Source of the DNA: Eggerthella sp. | GTDB lineage: Bacteria > Actinomycetota > Coriobacteriia > Coriobacteriales > Eggerthellaceae | Length of the DNA: 64,000 bases | Assembly: GCA_030540085.1 (NCBI GenBank) | Contig: JAUNWY010000001.1 | Span: 213,480-277,479, forward strand | Direction of reading: 5' to 3' | Shown here: one piece after another, positions 27,714 to 35,945 of the stretch | How positions within the stretch are numbered: position 1 is the first letter of the stretch | How the letters are laid out: each line of letters begins with the position of its first letter | Translations under genes and position numbers: made by a program | Notes under the pieces: model-generated | What the model was told of the DNA's origin: nothing | Databases searched by the model: none | Seen by the model: only the letters and a program-made list of their open reading frames with translations

Positions 27714-29081
27714 CTAGTAACGCGAATCGTCGAAGTGATTGGTGAACTTGGTGAATTCGGGGATGAACGTGAGCGGGATATCCCGCGTCGGGCCGCTACG
27801 ATTCTTCGCCACAATAAGCTCCGCCATGCCCCAGTCGGGGCGACTGTCCGATTCAGCCTCGGCTTCCGTAGTGCTTCGGTCGATGAACATAACGATGTCG
27901 GCGTCCTGTTCGATGGAGCCCGATTCGCGAAGGTCGGAAAGCATCGGGCGCTTATCGGTACGAGACTCAACGCCACGGGAAAGCTGCGAAAGCGAAATGA
28001 TGGGCACTTCGAGTTCCTTTGCTAGGACCTTCAGGCCACGTGAGATTTCAGCAACCTCGACGGCGCGGTTGTTGGGATGAGGGATTACCGGCTGCATAAG
28101 CTGCAGGTAGTCAACGATGATCAGGCCATTCTTCTTGTTGCGCATCATGCGGCGCGCCTTGGTGCGCAGCTCGACGATGGAAAGACCAGCCGAGTCGTCA
28201 ACGTACAGCTCGCAGTTGGAAAGGTCGCTGGAAGCCTGGATAAGCTGGCTCCAGTCCCCTTCGGTGAGCTGACCATTGCGCATGCGCGAAAGCGCAAGGC
28301 CCGCTTCCGCAGCCAAAAGCCTCTGCGTGATTTCGTTGGAGCTCATTTCCAAGCTGAAAAACGCCACAGGTGCGCCGGACTTAGCGGCATTGGCCGCAAG
28401 GTTCATAGCGAACGACGTTTTACCAACAGCAGGGCGAGCAGCCAGGATAATAAGGTTGCCCGGGCGCAAGCCGCAAAAGAGCTTGTCCACGTCGATGAAA
28501 CCGGTAGGCACACCTTGGAGCATGCCTTCACGGTTGCCCATTTCGGCGATTTCCTCATTCGCTTCTACGAGCAATTCCTGAATGCCCTTAAAGCTGGAAT
28601 TTACCGTTTGCTCGGTAACCCCGAACAGCGCCGCTTCCGACTGAGAAATGAGTTCTTTTGGATCGGCGGGGGAATCGTAGGCAAGCGACGTGATTTGAGC
28701 CGCACTCATAAGGAGTTCGCGACGAATGGCGTCGCGGCTCACAATTTCAGCATGATGCTGCCAGCTGGTAAACGCAAACGTGTTGTCGGCGAGCTCCAGC
28801 AGATACTGCTGGCCACCAACCGCTTCCAACTGGCCCGCTGCCTTCAGGCTGTCAGAAACGGAAATAACATCGATTGGGATGGAACGCGCGTTCATTTCGC
28901 GCATTGCCTCGAAAATCATCTTGTGAGCTGGACGGAAGAAGCTTTCAGGCTTCAGCTTCAAGGACACTTCCTCGAACACGCCCGTCGACAAAAGACATGC
29001 CGCTAAAACCGTTTGCTCAGCCTCAATGTTCTGAGGCAAAGACTTGCGCGCTTCAGAAGCTGGCTGATTGTTTTCAGGCAT
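27714..29081 (-). CDS. dnaB: replicative DNA helicase
   Basis: The hexameric 5'-3' helicase that opens the replication fork. The 455 residues contain an N-terminal DnaB domain (LPQNIEAEQTVLAACLL) and a RecA-like domain with Walker A ARPAVGKTSFAMN, FSLEMSS, VDYLQLMQP and LSQLSRGVE. The ATG at 29081 is chosen because AAGGAG lies about 9 nt upstream and the protein then matches family length. A frame reaching 29312 is only an upstream extension. It probably heads a dnaB-yhaO-yhaN operon. It normally neighbours rplI, but here the redox module lies between them. Confidence 0.97.
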   Translation of the reverse strand: MPENNQPASEARKSLPQNIEAEQTVLAACLLSTGVFEEVSLKLKPESFFRPAHKMIFEAMREMNARSIPIDVISVSDSLKAAGQLEAVGGQQYLLELADNTFAFTSWQHHAEIVSRDAIRRELLMSAAQITSLAYDSPADPKELISQSEAALFGVTEQTVNSSFKGIQELLVEANEEIAEMGNREGMLQGVPTGFIDVDKLFCGLRPGNLIILAARPAVGKTSFAMNLAANAAKSGAPVAFFSLEMSSNEITQRLLAAEAGLALSRMRNGQLTEGDWSQLIQASSDLSNCELYVDDSAGLSIVELRTKARRMMRNKKNGLIIVDYLQLMQPVIPHPNNRAVEVAEISRGLKVLAKELEVPIISLSQLSRGVESRTDKRPMLSDLRESGSIEQDADIVMFIDRSTTEAEAESDSRPDWGMAELIVAKNRSGPTRDIPLTFIPEFTKFTNHFDDSRY

Positions 29082-29181
29082 GAGGGTCTGCTCCTTGGTG
29101 TTTCGATGACTAGCACCCTCATAATACCCGCTTTGTTGCCAGGGCTCGGTCAAGACTCGGCAACAACACCAAATAGCAAGA

Positions 29182-29209
29182 CCCTGTCGAGGAAGTGTCC
29201 TCGACAGGG
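29182..29209 (-). terminator. hairpin terminator after the redox module
   Basis: A 12-bp perfect stem (CCCTGTCGAGGA and complement) with a 4-nt loop. On the minus strand only a mixed T tract (TCTTGCTATTT) follows. It lies 29 nt past the stop of the last module gene and upstream of dnaB. Confidence 0.7.
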
Positions 29210-29238
29210 CCGCAATCTGGCTCCACTCAACTCGGCAA

Positions 29239-29772
29239 TTAGAACAGTGGTGGACAAGTTTTGTAGGAGTCCAAGTTGGGGAGCACTTCTTTATATTGGT
29301 TGAGACGTGCACGAATGATGGGTCGGATATTGGACAGCTGCCTGCCCGTTACTGTTTCCTTTTCAGCATAAGGCCGCAAGGCTTCGGCAAGGTCGGTATC
29401 GCCCACGGTATCTCGTATCCAGTCAGCGTAATACTCAACCCCAATCAGGTTGACTTCCCCATGCACTTGATAAGCAACATACGGGCTTATGGGCTTCAGA
29501 AACTCAACACTGTCGGGAAAACTGCGCAGGTGCTTTGGCTGCGCGCCGCCGCAGCGGGAAAACAAAACTCCAACCGCAGACTCATCAAGCGGCAAAAAAC
29601 GACTCCAATGACGAACCTGATTCTCGTTGGGAAGGGGGAGGGCTTCGACGTTTTTCACTTTCTCCCGCTCGATCTCTTCTTGCATCAGTTGGCTTTTGAT
29701 GGGATTCAACGCCTCTTTTTCCCAAGAACGGGCATCAACAGAATCGCTGCCGGTCTTTTTTCCGCTGTCCAT
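29239..29772 (-). CDS. hypothetical protein of the AOR-like redox module
   Basis: I do not recognise the family of this 177-residue soluble protein. It has a charged N-terminus (about 1-50), no signal peptide or membrane helix, few cysteines and a Pro/Arg-containing C-terminus. It starts 6 nt after the stop of the AOR-like gene, with a purine-rich site (GAGGATGAG) overlapping that gene's last codons, so it is tightly coupled. By position it could be an assembly chaperone or the counterpart of E. coli YdhW or YdhT, which are small unknown proteins of the similar ydh operon. That is positional inference only. Confidence 0.75.
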   Translation of the reverse strand: MDSGKKTGSDSVDARSWEKEALNPIKSQLMQEEIEREKVKNVEALPLPNENQVRHWSRFLPLDESAVGVLFSRCGGAQPKHLRSFPDSVEFLKPISPYVAYQVHGEVNLIGVEYYADWIRDTVGDTDLAEALRPYAEKETVTGRQLSNIRPIIRARLNQYKEVLPNLDSYKTCPPLF

Positions 29773-29778
29773 CGAGCA

Positions 29779-31896
29779 TCACTCATCCTCTTCCTGCCCG
29801 AGCACGCCGTGAGCTTCGAGCTCATCGGCTACATACCCAAGGCCTTCAGCCTCCAAAGCCGAACGCTTCAACCAGCCGTGAGCAACGTCGCATCCTTCCA
29901 GACGATAGAAATGGCTTTTCAGCTCTTCAGTCTTTCCCCTGTCAAGCTGACGCCCTGAAACATCCTTGTAGGCCCATTCATGCGTTTCCTCGTTGTAGGT
30001 TGGCAGGCAGTAGGCAATCTCGTACGAGGTTTGGGGCACCTTCGGATTCTGAGGCTGGTCGTAGACGTAATCCGAGAATATCTCCACCTCTCGTGTGCGC
30101 CCTTGAAGCTGCCAAATTGCGCGATCGAGGTCGTAGACTTTCTTCCCCAACCAAATAACGTCTTCGAAGCTCTTGTTCCACCCCGTGCAAGCGTTAAGGA
30201 ATTTCGGCTCTCCATCAGGCGTCATTCCCTCGAAGTCCTTGCCATACGGATTCACCAGGTCAGTCCACGCCCAATCGCACAAGCCAACCGTGTTTTTCCA
30301 AGAACGGTTGTAATAAATAGTCCAGGCTACCGCCTTCGCGCAGGGCTCCTTGTAAATCCCCTCATCTGAATAGTCGATCATTTCGGGATCGCAGAAGGGA
30401 ACCAGTTTCTTGCCCATAATTTCCGCCAAACGAGCAGCCGATACATCAGGTTCCCTTCCCTGAGCGTAGTTCTGAGAGGGAGTCCAGTAGCAGGGGAAAT
30501 CCAGGTCGTGGCTGTTGATGTCGCGATCGGTAAGAATGGAAGCGAAGCCCCAGTCGGCCGAAGTGCGCGGATCGTAATGGTGCCCATAGCTGTACTGAAG
30601 TACGGGCAGCATGCCAGTAGACGAATCCTCCTCCCAGCGCCCCCACTTTTCAGCACACGGCTGCAAGCCCAATGCGAGGTCGGCTCCGATGTCGGTCAAA
30701 TTTACGATTGACGAGAGAAGGGCGTTGGCAAATTCGATGGTGCCCATCTTCTCGAATGGTAAGTTTGAATCGATTTCCTTGCCTGGTCCAATCAGCCCCT
30801 TTTCATAAAGCCTCATCAACCAGAAGGTGATGGGCATAAACGAATTAGCGTTCATGCCAACACGGTTAAGCAAGGTTGCCGCCTTGGCGGTGTTTTCCGT
30901 GATAACCCCATCATGCGCTGCCTTGTCCTGGGGAGTAAACCAGTGGAAGCCGATGCACATCGCTTCGTTTCCGTAATAGTTCGAGGTCCTTCCCCTGCAT
31001 GCACGGACACAGCCTACGCAGCCATAGGGTCTGCTCGATACTCCCGTTCCGTAAAAGCGAGTCGAATTGCCCGGAGGAGACGAGATATCCTGCATGCCGA
31101 TGTAGTTGTTGGGATTGTCGGCATGACCGCCCCAGGTATATTGCTGAGCCCACAGACGTGCATCCATCATCGCTTGAGGGTCCGCTATCTCGATGCTCTT
31201 TGTGCCCAAAAACCCTATTGCCTTCAGGTTCTTAGCCGCCCACACACCACCAAAACCACCTTGGCCGATAACGTGAGCCATGTCGGATACGAGCGAAGAA
31301 AGCGGACCGTAATTCTCTGGGTTCGGGCCTGTGGTTAGAATCGCTGGACGCTGGGTAGTTTTTCCCGCATCACGCCATCCGGATGCAATGGTGTTCCAAT
31401 CGCCCGCATGGTAATCGTGGACCATCTGAGGCATCAAGGTTTCCTGCGTTTCCTGCGTATCGAGACCCCAAAGAGATTCCGCGTCGTTGAAGGTTACCCG
31501 GTCATTGACAACGCTGATCCATACCTTGCGCTTGGCCTGCCCCAAAAGGACAAAAGCATCGTATCCAGCATGCTTCATCATTGGCCCGAAACGTCCACCC
31601 ATGTTCGAGCGCGTAAACCAAGGCGTGGGATACCCCTGCGTGCCAACTGCCACCATTTCAGCGCGGCCGCCTCCTGAAGGAGTTGGCGTGCCCGCAATAG
31701 GAGACGTTGCCAAAGCGCATACGTTCTTCGGGTCGGCAGGATCAGTGATAGTTTTGTCCTCGCAATAATCCCAGAACAACGCTGCCGCCATTCCGTGACC
31801 ACCGATCCATTCTTCATACTTGGACGTCGGAACGGTTTCATATGTTTCCTCATCGAGGTGCAAGATCAAGATCTTACCCGCAAATCCATTTGCCAT
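29779..31896 (-). CDS. aldehyde ferredoxin oxidoreductase-family enzyme (YdhV-like)
   Basis: A tungsten- or molybdenum-bis-pterin oxidoreductase of 705 residues, close to the length of E. coli YdhV and longer than classical aldehyde ferredoxin oxidoreductases. Marks include GGHGMAAALFWDY, ALATSPIAGTPTPSGGGR, a CxxCxxxC cluster at about 293-300 in YGCVGCVRAC, and a late cysteine in GLCDWAWTD expected to complete a 4Fe-4S site. There is no signal peptide. It is encoded between a Tat-type ferredoxin subunit and a small unknown, with a membrane cytochrome b farther upstream. The substrate is unknown, and family members act on aldehydes, aromatic acyl-CoAs or undetermined substrates. Confidence 0.88.
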   Translation of the reverse strand: MANGFAGKILILHLDEETYETVPTSKYEEWIGGHGMAAALFWDYCEDKTITDPADPKNVCALATSPIAGTPTPSGGGRAEMVAVGTQGYPTPWFTRSNMGGRFGPMMKHAGYDAFVLLGQAKRKVWISVVNDRVTFNDAESLWGLDTQETQETLMPQMVHDYHAGDWNTIASGWRDAGKTTQRPAILTTGPNPENYGPLSSLVSDMAHVIGQGGFGGVWAAKNLKAIGFLGTKSIEIADPQAMMDARLWAQQYTWGGHADNPNNYIGMQDISSPPGNSTRFYGTGVSSRPYGCVGCVRACRGRTSNYYGNEAMCIGFHWFTPQDKAAHDGVITENTAKAATLLNRVGMNANSFMPITFWLMRLYEKGLIGPGKEIDSNLPFEKMGTIEFANALLSSIVNLTDIGADLALGLQPCAEKWGRWEEDSSTGMLPVLQYSYGHHYDPRTSADWGFASILTDRDINSHDLDFPCYWTPSQNYAQGREPDVSAARLAEIMGKKLVPFCDPEMIDYSDEGIYKEPCAKAVAWTIYYNRSWKNTVGLCDWAWTDLVNPYGKDFEGMTPDGEPKFLNACTGWNKSFEDVIWLGKKVYDLDRAIWQLQGRTREVEIFSDYVYDQPQNPKVPQTSYEIAYCLPTYNEETHEWAYKDVSGRQLDRGKTEELKSHFYRLEGCDVAHGWLKRSALEAEGLGYVADELEAHGVLGQEEDE

Positions 31897-31912
31897 TTAT
31901 CTTCACCTACCC

Positions 31913-32737
31913 TTATTTCTTCGCAGAGCTGCCTTCGCTACCAGGATTGCCAGTAGCGCCAACGGCATACGTCATCATCGATGGCCAGCTTGTTCCCGTT
32001 CGTAAATCCACGTCATATTGGGATCCGCCGGTTTCCTTGGGAAGTTCTTTAACGAATTTAATGGCGCGTTCCGGACATACCGATTCGCAGGCGCGAACGC
32101 CATCGGGTCCGACTTCGTGCTCCCAAAACGGCGTATTGGTGCAGAGATCGCATTTCTGAGAATGCTTATCTTCGCTGTTCCACTGCAACCGAGAGGGGGA
32201 ATTCGGACATGCAGAAATGCACTGCATACACCCAATGCACTTGTCAGGGTCAACAACACGCACGTTATCGTTCTCTTCATCGATGTGGCAAGCTCCAGTA
32301 GGGCATACCGAAACGCACTTTGGCTCTGCGCATTGATGACATTGGAAAATGGTCATGTCGTAGGGAAAATGCTGGAACGAATCGCCTACGATCTGGATTC
32401 GTGCAAGGCCAGGGTTTGTTACCCCGTAATGAGTCATTGCGCACGCCATCATGCAATTCTGGCACCCGCAGCATCTCATGCTGTCCACGATGAGGTATCC
32501 ACCTGAAACCGGGAATGCCACATCGATATTGTTATCGCGCGCGAATGCCATGATGCCGCTCGTACCCAACGTTGTAGCAGCCAGCAACGTACCAGCCAAT
32601 GCAACAAACTTACGGCGTGTTACCCCTTCGGGTTTTTGATTCCCTGACGCTTCGGAGGCCAGGTCCTCTTCGTTGTTCTCCGGCATGCTGCAAGGGGAGT
32701 CTTTCTGCAGCTCGGAGTCTTCATACTGCTTTGACAT
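31913..32737 (-). CDS. Tat-signal 4Fe-4S ferredoxin subunit (YdhX/YdhY-like)
   Basis: A 274-residue electron-transfer protein. Residues about 38-66 form a twin-arginine signal (VTRRKFVALAGTLLAATTLG). The mature part carries several CxxCxxxC clusters (CCGCQNCMMAC, CHQCAEPKCVSVCP, CIGCMQCISACP, CDLCTN, CESVCP), enough for four 4Fe-4S centres as in DmsB/HybA-type subunits. The ATG at 32737 is preferred over a frame opening at 32848 because AAAAGG lies about 8 nt upstream. The start of the AOR-like gene is 16 nt after its stop. It would pass electrons between that enzyme and the cytochrome b. Confidence 0.87.
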   Translation of the reverse strand: MSKQYEDSELQKDSPCSMPENNEEDLASEASGNQKPEGVTRRKFVALAGTLLAATTLGTSGIMAFARDNNIDVAFPVSGGYLIVDSMRCCGCQNCMMACAMTHYGVTNPGLARIQIVGDSFQHFPYDMTIFQCHQCAEPKCVSVCPTGACHIDEENDNVRVVDPDKCIGCMQCISACPNSPSRLQWNSEDKHSQKCDLCTNTPFWEHEVGPDGVRACESVCPERAIKFVKELPKETGGSQYDVDLRTGTSWPSMMTYAVGATGNPGSEGSSAKK

Positions 32738-32952
32738 TATGTCTGCCTTTTCATTTCGAGCAATTCCCTGGGGGGAGGGAATCTCAAAATCTATTACGAG
32801 CAGACCGCCATACCGACATACCCATGCAAGGCAAAATATATGGGTCAAGCATTCAGGATCTATGGGTTAACTATCGAATGGCGGATGCTGCTCGGCGAAT
32901 AGGGAATTGTTCTTGATCAAGGCGAATCGGTGTCGCCTAACTACCTAAAGCA

Positions 32953-33723
32953 TTACTTGGTTTTTTGTTCTTCGGAAACAATGTCCTCATACCAACCAGG
33001 GTGTTCCTTCTTCGCTTCCTCTTCCGGCATCCAGCCATGGATCATTGAAGGGAAAGTCCTCCACGACCAAGGAACCAGAACCGCAAAGAACACATGGGCA
33101 AGAAGGAACAGAAGCATGGCGACCGTGCCGATATCGTGCAACAGCGTTGCGCCTGAAACCAAAAATCCAGGAAGATCGATGGAATGCTGGATCGACTTGA
33201 TAATGCCCGTGAAGGCCATCAACGCGCCTACAAAGATCGCGAAGACGTAGGCCATGTTTTCGCTCTGAAAGTACTTCTTTTCTTTGGGGTACTTTGCTTT
33301 CTTGAATCCAAGCTGAGCGCCGTAGTGGTTCAACGTCGAAGAGAGTGCATCCTTATTGGGAAGATGCTCTTTCATACGCGCGGGCTCAGAAATAGCATTG
33401 CCGATGTAATAGAACGTCCCGAATAGAAATGCGCACGCAGCTACGAAATGGACGTTTAGGGCAATTATCGCTTCTTCGCTAGTCGAAACAAAGCTGATAA
33501 AAAAGCTCAATCCCATGATGATGCCCGAAATCAGTAAAAACAACGTCCCCAAAGCATGAGGCCAGTGTTCCACGCGAGCAGCAACGTCGTGACGATAGAT
33601 CTTTCCATTCTTACGGTAGGGCTTCGTTCTCTTGGTGAAGTAGGTCAGTATCAACCCTAAGCAAGGCATCAGAAGAAGCAGCCACAAACAATGGTCGAAT
33701 AGAAGGGAGCTTGATACGCTCAT
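32953..33723 (-). CDS. cytochrome b561-type membrane subunit (YdhU/FdnI-like)
   Basis: A 256-residue integral membrane protein with five predicted helices and likely haem-b histidines at about 53 (ARVEHWPHAL), 92 (NVHFVAA), 196 (TLLHDIG) and 210 (LLAHVFF). This is the layout of formate dehydrogenase gamma and thiosulfate reductase PhsC-type subunits that exchange electrons with menaquinone. AAAGGAG lies 6 nt upstream of the ATG. It is the first gene of the redox module. The 215-bp gap to the ferredoxin gene holds several ATGGGT-like half-sites (about 32816, 32837, 32865) but no clear promoter. Confidence 0.85.
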   Translation of the reverse strand: MSVSSSLLFDHCLWLLLLMPCLGLILTYFTKRTKPYRKNGKIYRHDVAARVEHWPHALGTLFLLISGIIMGLSFFISFVSTSEEAIIALNVHFVAACAFLFGTFYYIGNAISEPARMKEHLPNKDALSSTLNHYGAQLGFKKAKYPKEKKYFQSENMAYVFAIFVGALMAFTGIIKSIQHSIDLPGFLVSGATLLHDIGTVAMLLFLLAHVFFAVLVPWSWRTFPSMIHGWMPEEEAKKEHPGWYEDIVSEEQKTK

Positions 33724-33841
33724 AACGATCTCCTTTCGCTATAAATCGCTTTGCATGGGAACGCGATATGGAGATCTGTTTTTTATCAGGTTAGCACCGC
33801 CAGCAATTTGCCCGAAACAAAGCTACCTACTGGCCTTATTA

Positions 33842-33871
33842 ACTATGTGAACATGTTATAAATTATTTCAA
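33842..33871 (-). promoter_or_regulatory. promoter of the redox module
   Basis: On the minus strand TTGAAA (33871-33866), an 18-bp spacer containing AACATGTT, and CATAGT (33847-33842). The predicted start is near 33835. The modest -10 and adjoining palindrome suggest an activated promoter. Confidence 0.5.
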
Positions 33872-33872
33872 A

Positions 33873-33897
33873 GAATCATTTATTGAATAAATGATTC
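33873..33897. promoter_or_regulatory. 25-bp palindromic operator upstream of the redox module
   Basis: Two perfect 12-bp arms (GAATCATTTATT and its complement) flank one central base. The site abuts the -35 box and is centred about 50 bp upstream of the predicted transcript start, a position suited to an activator. Confidence 0.7.
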
Positions 33898-33963
33898 GAC
33901 GCGGCGTGCGGGGGTAGCGGGGTTTGAGCCACCTGATGCTGCTGTCAAAGCGGATTCAGTGGG

Positions 33964-33990
33964 CTGTGCTGTGGCGATGGCACAGCACAG
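33964..33990. other. 10-bp hairpin in the gap between rplI and the redox module
   Basis: Arms CTGTGCTGTG and CACAGCACAG with a 7-nt loop and no T tract on either side. It may be an operator or a remnant. The rest of 33898-34080 shows nothing identifiable. Confidence 0.4.
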
Positions 33991-34080
33991 AAATATAGCA
34001 GCATCTGACAAGCATATTTATACAAAGAGCAGGCATGAGCGCTTGTTGGAAAGCACCGCATGTCGTTATTGTTCGCGATA

Positions 34081-34114
34081 AAAAAAAGAAAGGCCACCCA
34101 AATGGGTGGCCTTT
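34081..34114 (-). terminator. terminator of the rpsF-ssb-rpsR-rplI operon
   Basis: An 11-bp perfect stem (AAAGGCCACCC, 34089-34099, with 34104-34114) and 4-nt loop. On the minus strand it is followed by TTCTTTTTTT. It lies 19 nt past rplI. Confidence 0.88.
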
Positions 34115-34133
34115 CAAAAAAGCAGATAAGAAA

Positions 34134-34658
34134 TTACTCAGCAGCTTCTTCAGTTGCCTCTTCTGCCTCTACTGCTTCTTCAACAGCTTCCTCAGCAGGA
34201 GCAACGAAGGTTGCCTCGTCACCTACGAGCAGAACGAGGTTAGCCTTGATGTCGCGATAGAGAGACACAACGACAGTGTGCTCACCAGCGGACTTGATGG
34301 CATTCTTGATCTCAACGCGACGACGGTCGATGTCAAGGTCAGCCTGAGCCTTAACAGCGTCAGCTACCATCTGAGCGGTTACGGAGCCAAAGAGAACGCC
34401 CTCTTCGCCTACGCGAACCTCAACCTTAACGGTGAGAGCCTCGAGCTGAGCCTTCATCTTGTTAGCATCAGCAATGCGGTTCTCTTCGCGAGCAGCAATG
34501 TTGTGCTTGCGCTGCTCGAGCTGCTTCAGATTGCCCTTGGTTGCCAGAACGGCCATACCCTGGGGAAGCAGGTAGTTGTTAGCAAAGCCGGGAGCTACGT
34601 CTACAACGTCGCCTTCGCCGCCCTTGTTCTTAACTTCGGTAAGAAGGATAACTTTCAT
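34134..34658 (-). CDS. rplI: 50S ribosomal protein L9
   Basis: A 174-residue large-subunit protein with the diagnostic N-terminal domain MKVILLTEVKNKGGEGDVVDV and FANNYLLPQGMA, a long connecting helix and the C-terminal rRNA-binding domain. The last roughly 25 residues are an acidic Glu/Ala tail, longer than in most L9 proteins. It follows rpsR by 12 nt and is the last gene of the operon. Its usual neighbour dnaB lies 5 kb away, beyond the redox module. Confidence 0.97.
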   Translation of the reverse strand: MKVILLTEVKNKGGEGDVVDVAPGFANNYLLPQGMAVLATKGNLKQLEQRKHNIAAREENRIADANKMKAQLEALTVKVEVRVGEEGVLFGSVTAQMVADAVKAQADLDIDRRRVEIKNAIKSAGEHTVVVSLYRDIKANLVLLVGDEATFVAPAEEAVEEAVEAEEATEEAAE

Positions 34659-34670
34659 TTCATCCTCCTC

Positions 34671-34931
34671 TTAGCGATTACGGCGATCGCCGCGGCCGCT
34701 TACAGCAGGCACAGCGTAGGGCATGAGAGCCATTTCGCGTGCGCGCTTAACAGCATTGGCGATATCGCGCTGGTGCTGGGTGCAAGCGCCCGTAACACGG
34801 CGGGGCTTGATCTTCCCACGGTCAGTAACATACTTGCGCAGCATCTGAGTGTCTTTGTAGTCGACGTATTCCGCATGATCCTTGCAGAACTGGCAATACT
34901 TTCGACGAGGCTGCTTGGTGTAGTCAGACAT
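34671..34931 (-). CDS. rpsR: 30S ribosomal protein S18
   Basis: An 86-residue small-subunit protein with CQFCKDH (a zinc-type motif), [17 protein letters not shown] and [19 protein letters not shown], all diagnostic. The ATG at 34931 has AGAGG about 5 nt upstream. A frame reaching 34985 overlaps ssb and is not used. S18 partners with S6, encoded by the first gene of the operon. Confidence 0.97.
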   Translation of the reverse strand: MSDYTKQPRRKYCQFCKDHAEYVDYKDTQMLRKYVTDRGKIKPRRVTGACTQHQRDIANAVKRAREMALMPYAVPAVSGRGDRRNR

Positions 34932-34950
34932 GTTAACCTCTTTCGAATGA

Positions 34951-35403
34951 TTAGAACGGAATGTCGTCGTCGTAAACGGAGGCATCTACAACCGGCGCAG
35001 CCATTGGAGTTGTTGCCATCGGTGCCTGAGCCATAGGCGCCGCCATGGGAGCCGCGGCGCGAGGAGCACCATCGTTGCGGCTGGTCATGAACTCGATCTC
35101 GTCAACAATGACTTCGATCTTGCTACGCTTCTGGCCATCGCGTTCCCACTGGCTCCAACGAAGCTTTCCTTCGATGGCTACCTTGCTACCCTTGGAAAGG
35201 AAGCGAGAAACGCTCTGTGCGCGAGCACCAAACATAGTGCAATCAATGAAGTTGGGGTAATCTTCCCATTCACCCGTCTGCTGATTCTTGCGGCGATCGT
35301 TAACTGCGACGCCGAAGCCCAGAACAGGCATACCGCTTGCAGTGGAACGCAAATCGGGATCACGAGTAAGGTTTCCGCTGATTACAACTCGATTGATACT
35401 CAT
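34951..35403 (-). CDS. ssb: single-stranded DNA-binding protein
   Basis: A 150-residue protein with an OB fold ([57 protein letters not shown]) and a disordered linker made of Ala/Pro/Met repeats (APMA, TPMA), ending in the acidic protein-docking tail DDDIPF. It sits between rpsF and rpsR as in most bacteria. Confidence 0.96.
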   Translation of the reverse strand: MSINRVVISGNLTRDPDLRSTASGMPVLGFGVAVNDRRKNQQTGEWEDYPNFIDCTMFGARAQSVSRFLSKGSKVAIEGKLRWSQWERDGQKRSKIEVIVDEIEFMTSRNDGAPRAAAPMAAPMAQAPMATTPMAAPVVDASVYDDDIPF

Positions 35404-35460
35404 ATCGATACCTCTTTCACAACGTGGACTAGTCCGTCCACCTTTTGATTTCCTTGAAAA

Positions 35461-35754
35461 TTAATCGCGATCGGTGCGAGCAACGATCATGTGACGCACA
35501 ACAGCATCGGAGATGCGGAGTACGCGGTCGAGTTCAGCAATGTTGCTGGGCTCTGCATGGAAATCGATAAGGGTGTAATCACCGTCGGTCAGACCGTTGA
35601 TTTCGTAAGCGAGCTTGCGCTTACCCCAGTTATCAACATTATCAACGACACCGTTACCTTCTGCGAGGGCGGTCTCGATACGCTTCATAACAGCGAGACG
35701 AGATTCTTCGTCGATAGACGGAGCTACAAAATACAAGAGTTCATAAGCCTTCAT
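35461..35754 (-). CDS. rpsF: 30S ribosomal protein S6
   Basis: A 97-residue small-subunit protein starting MKAYELLYFVAPSIDEESR, with GKRKLAYEINGLTDGDYTLIDF and VLRISDAVVRHMIV. GGAGGTGA lies about 6 nt upstream. It is the first gene of rpsF-ssb-rpsR-rplI. The leader contains two interleaved perfect helices that may control the operon. Confidence 0.96.
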   Translation of the reverse strand: MKAYELLYFVAPSIDEESRLAVMKRIETALAEGNGVVDNVDNWGKRKLAYEINGLTDGDYTLIDFHAEPSNIAELDRVLRISDAVVRHMIVARTDRD

Positions 35755-35778
35755 CAGTTCACCTCCTCTGGACTTACG

Positions 35779-35820
35779 GCTTCGGGTTTAAAGGCTACCC
35801 CGAAGCAGGAAATTAGCCTT
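35779..35820 (-). ncRNA. structured rpsF leader: H-type pseudoknot or two-state switch
   Basis: Reading the minus strand, AAGGCTA (35820-35814) can pair with TAGCCTT (35097+694 to 35097+700, i.e. 35791-35797), and GCTTCGGG (35106+700 to 35099+700, i.e. 35806-35799) with CCCGAAGC (35786-35779). The order is a-b-a'-b', so the 7-bp and 8-bp helices either form a pseudoknot or compete. The structure ends about 24 nt before the rpsF start. It may be an S6:S18 autoregulatory leader or an unrelated fold. Confidence 0.6.
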
Positions 35821-35825
35821 GTTAG

Positions 35826-35853
35826 GTTATCAAACAAGACAATGAAGAACCAA
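35826..35853 (-). promoter_or_regulatory. candidate promoter of the rpsF operon
   Basis: On the minus strand TTGGTT (35853-35848), a 16-bp spacer and GATAAC (35831-35826). The transcript would begin near 35819, so the leader helices would form at the very 5' end. Confidence 0.4.
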
Positions 35854-35945
35854 TGACTCTACGAGAACTCACGGTTTGCACACATTAGCCTTACGGATTT
35901 CCTGGGACCATCCTATTCCCGTTATCTGAAATTGATGCGAAAACA

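Noticed and set aside
29239-29772. Calling the small module protein a TorD-type chaperone
   Set aside because: Position fits, but none of the TorD-family motifs or the expected all-helical pattern could be recognised.
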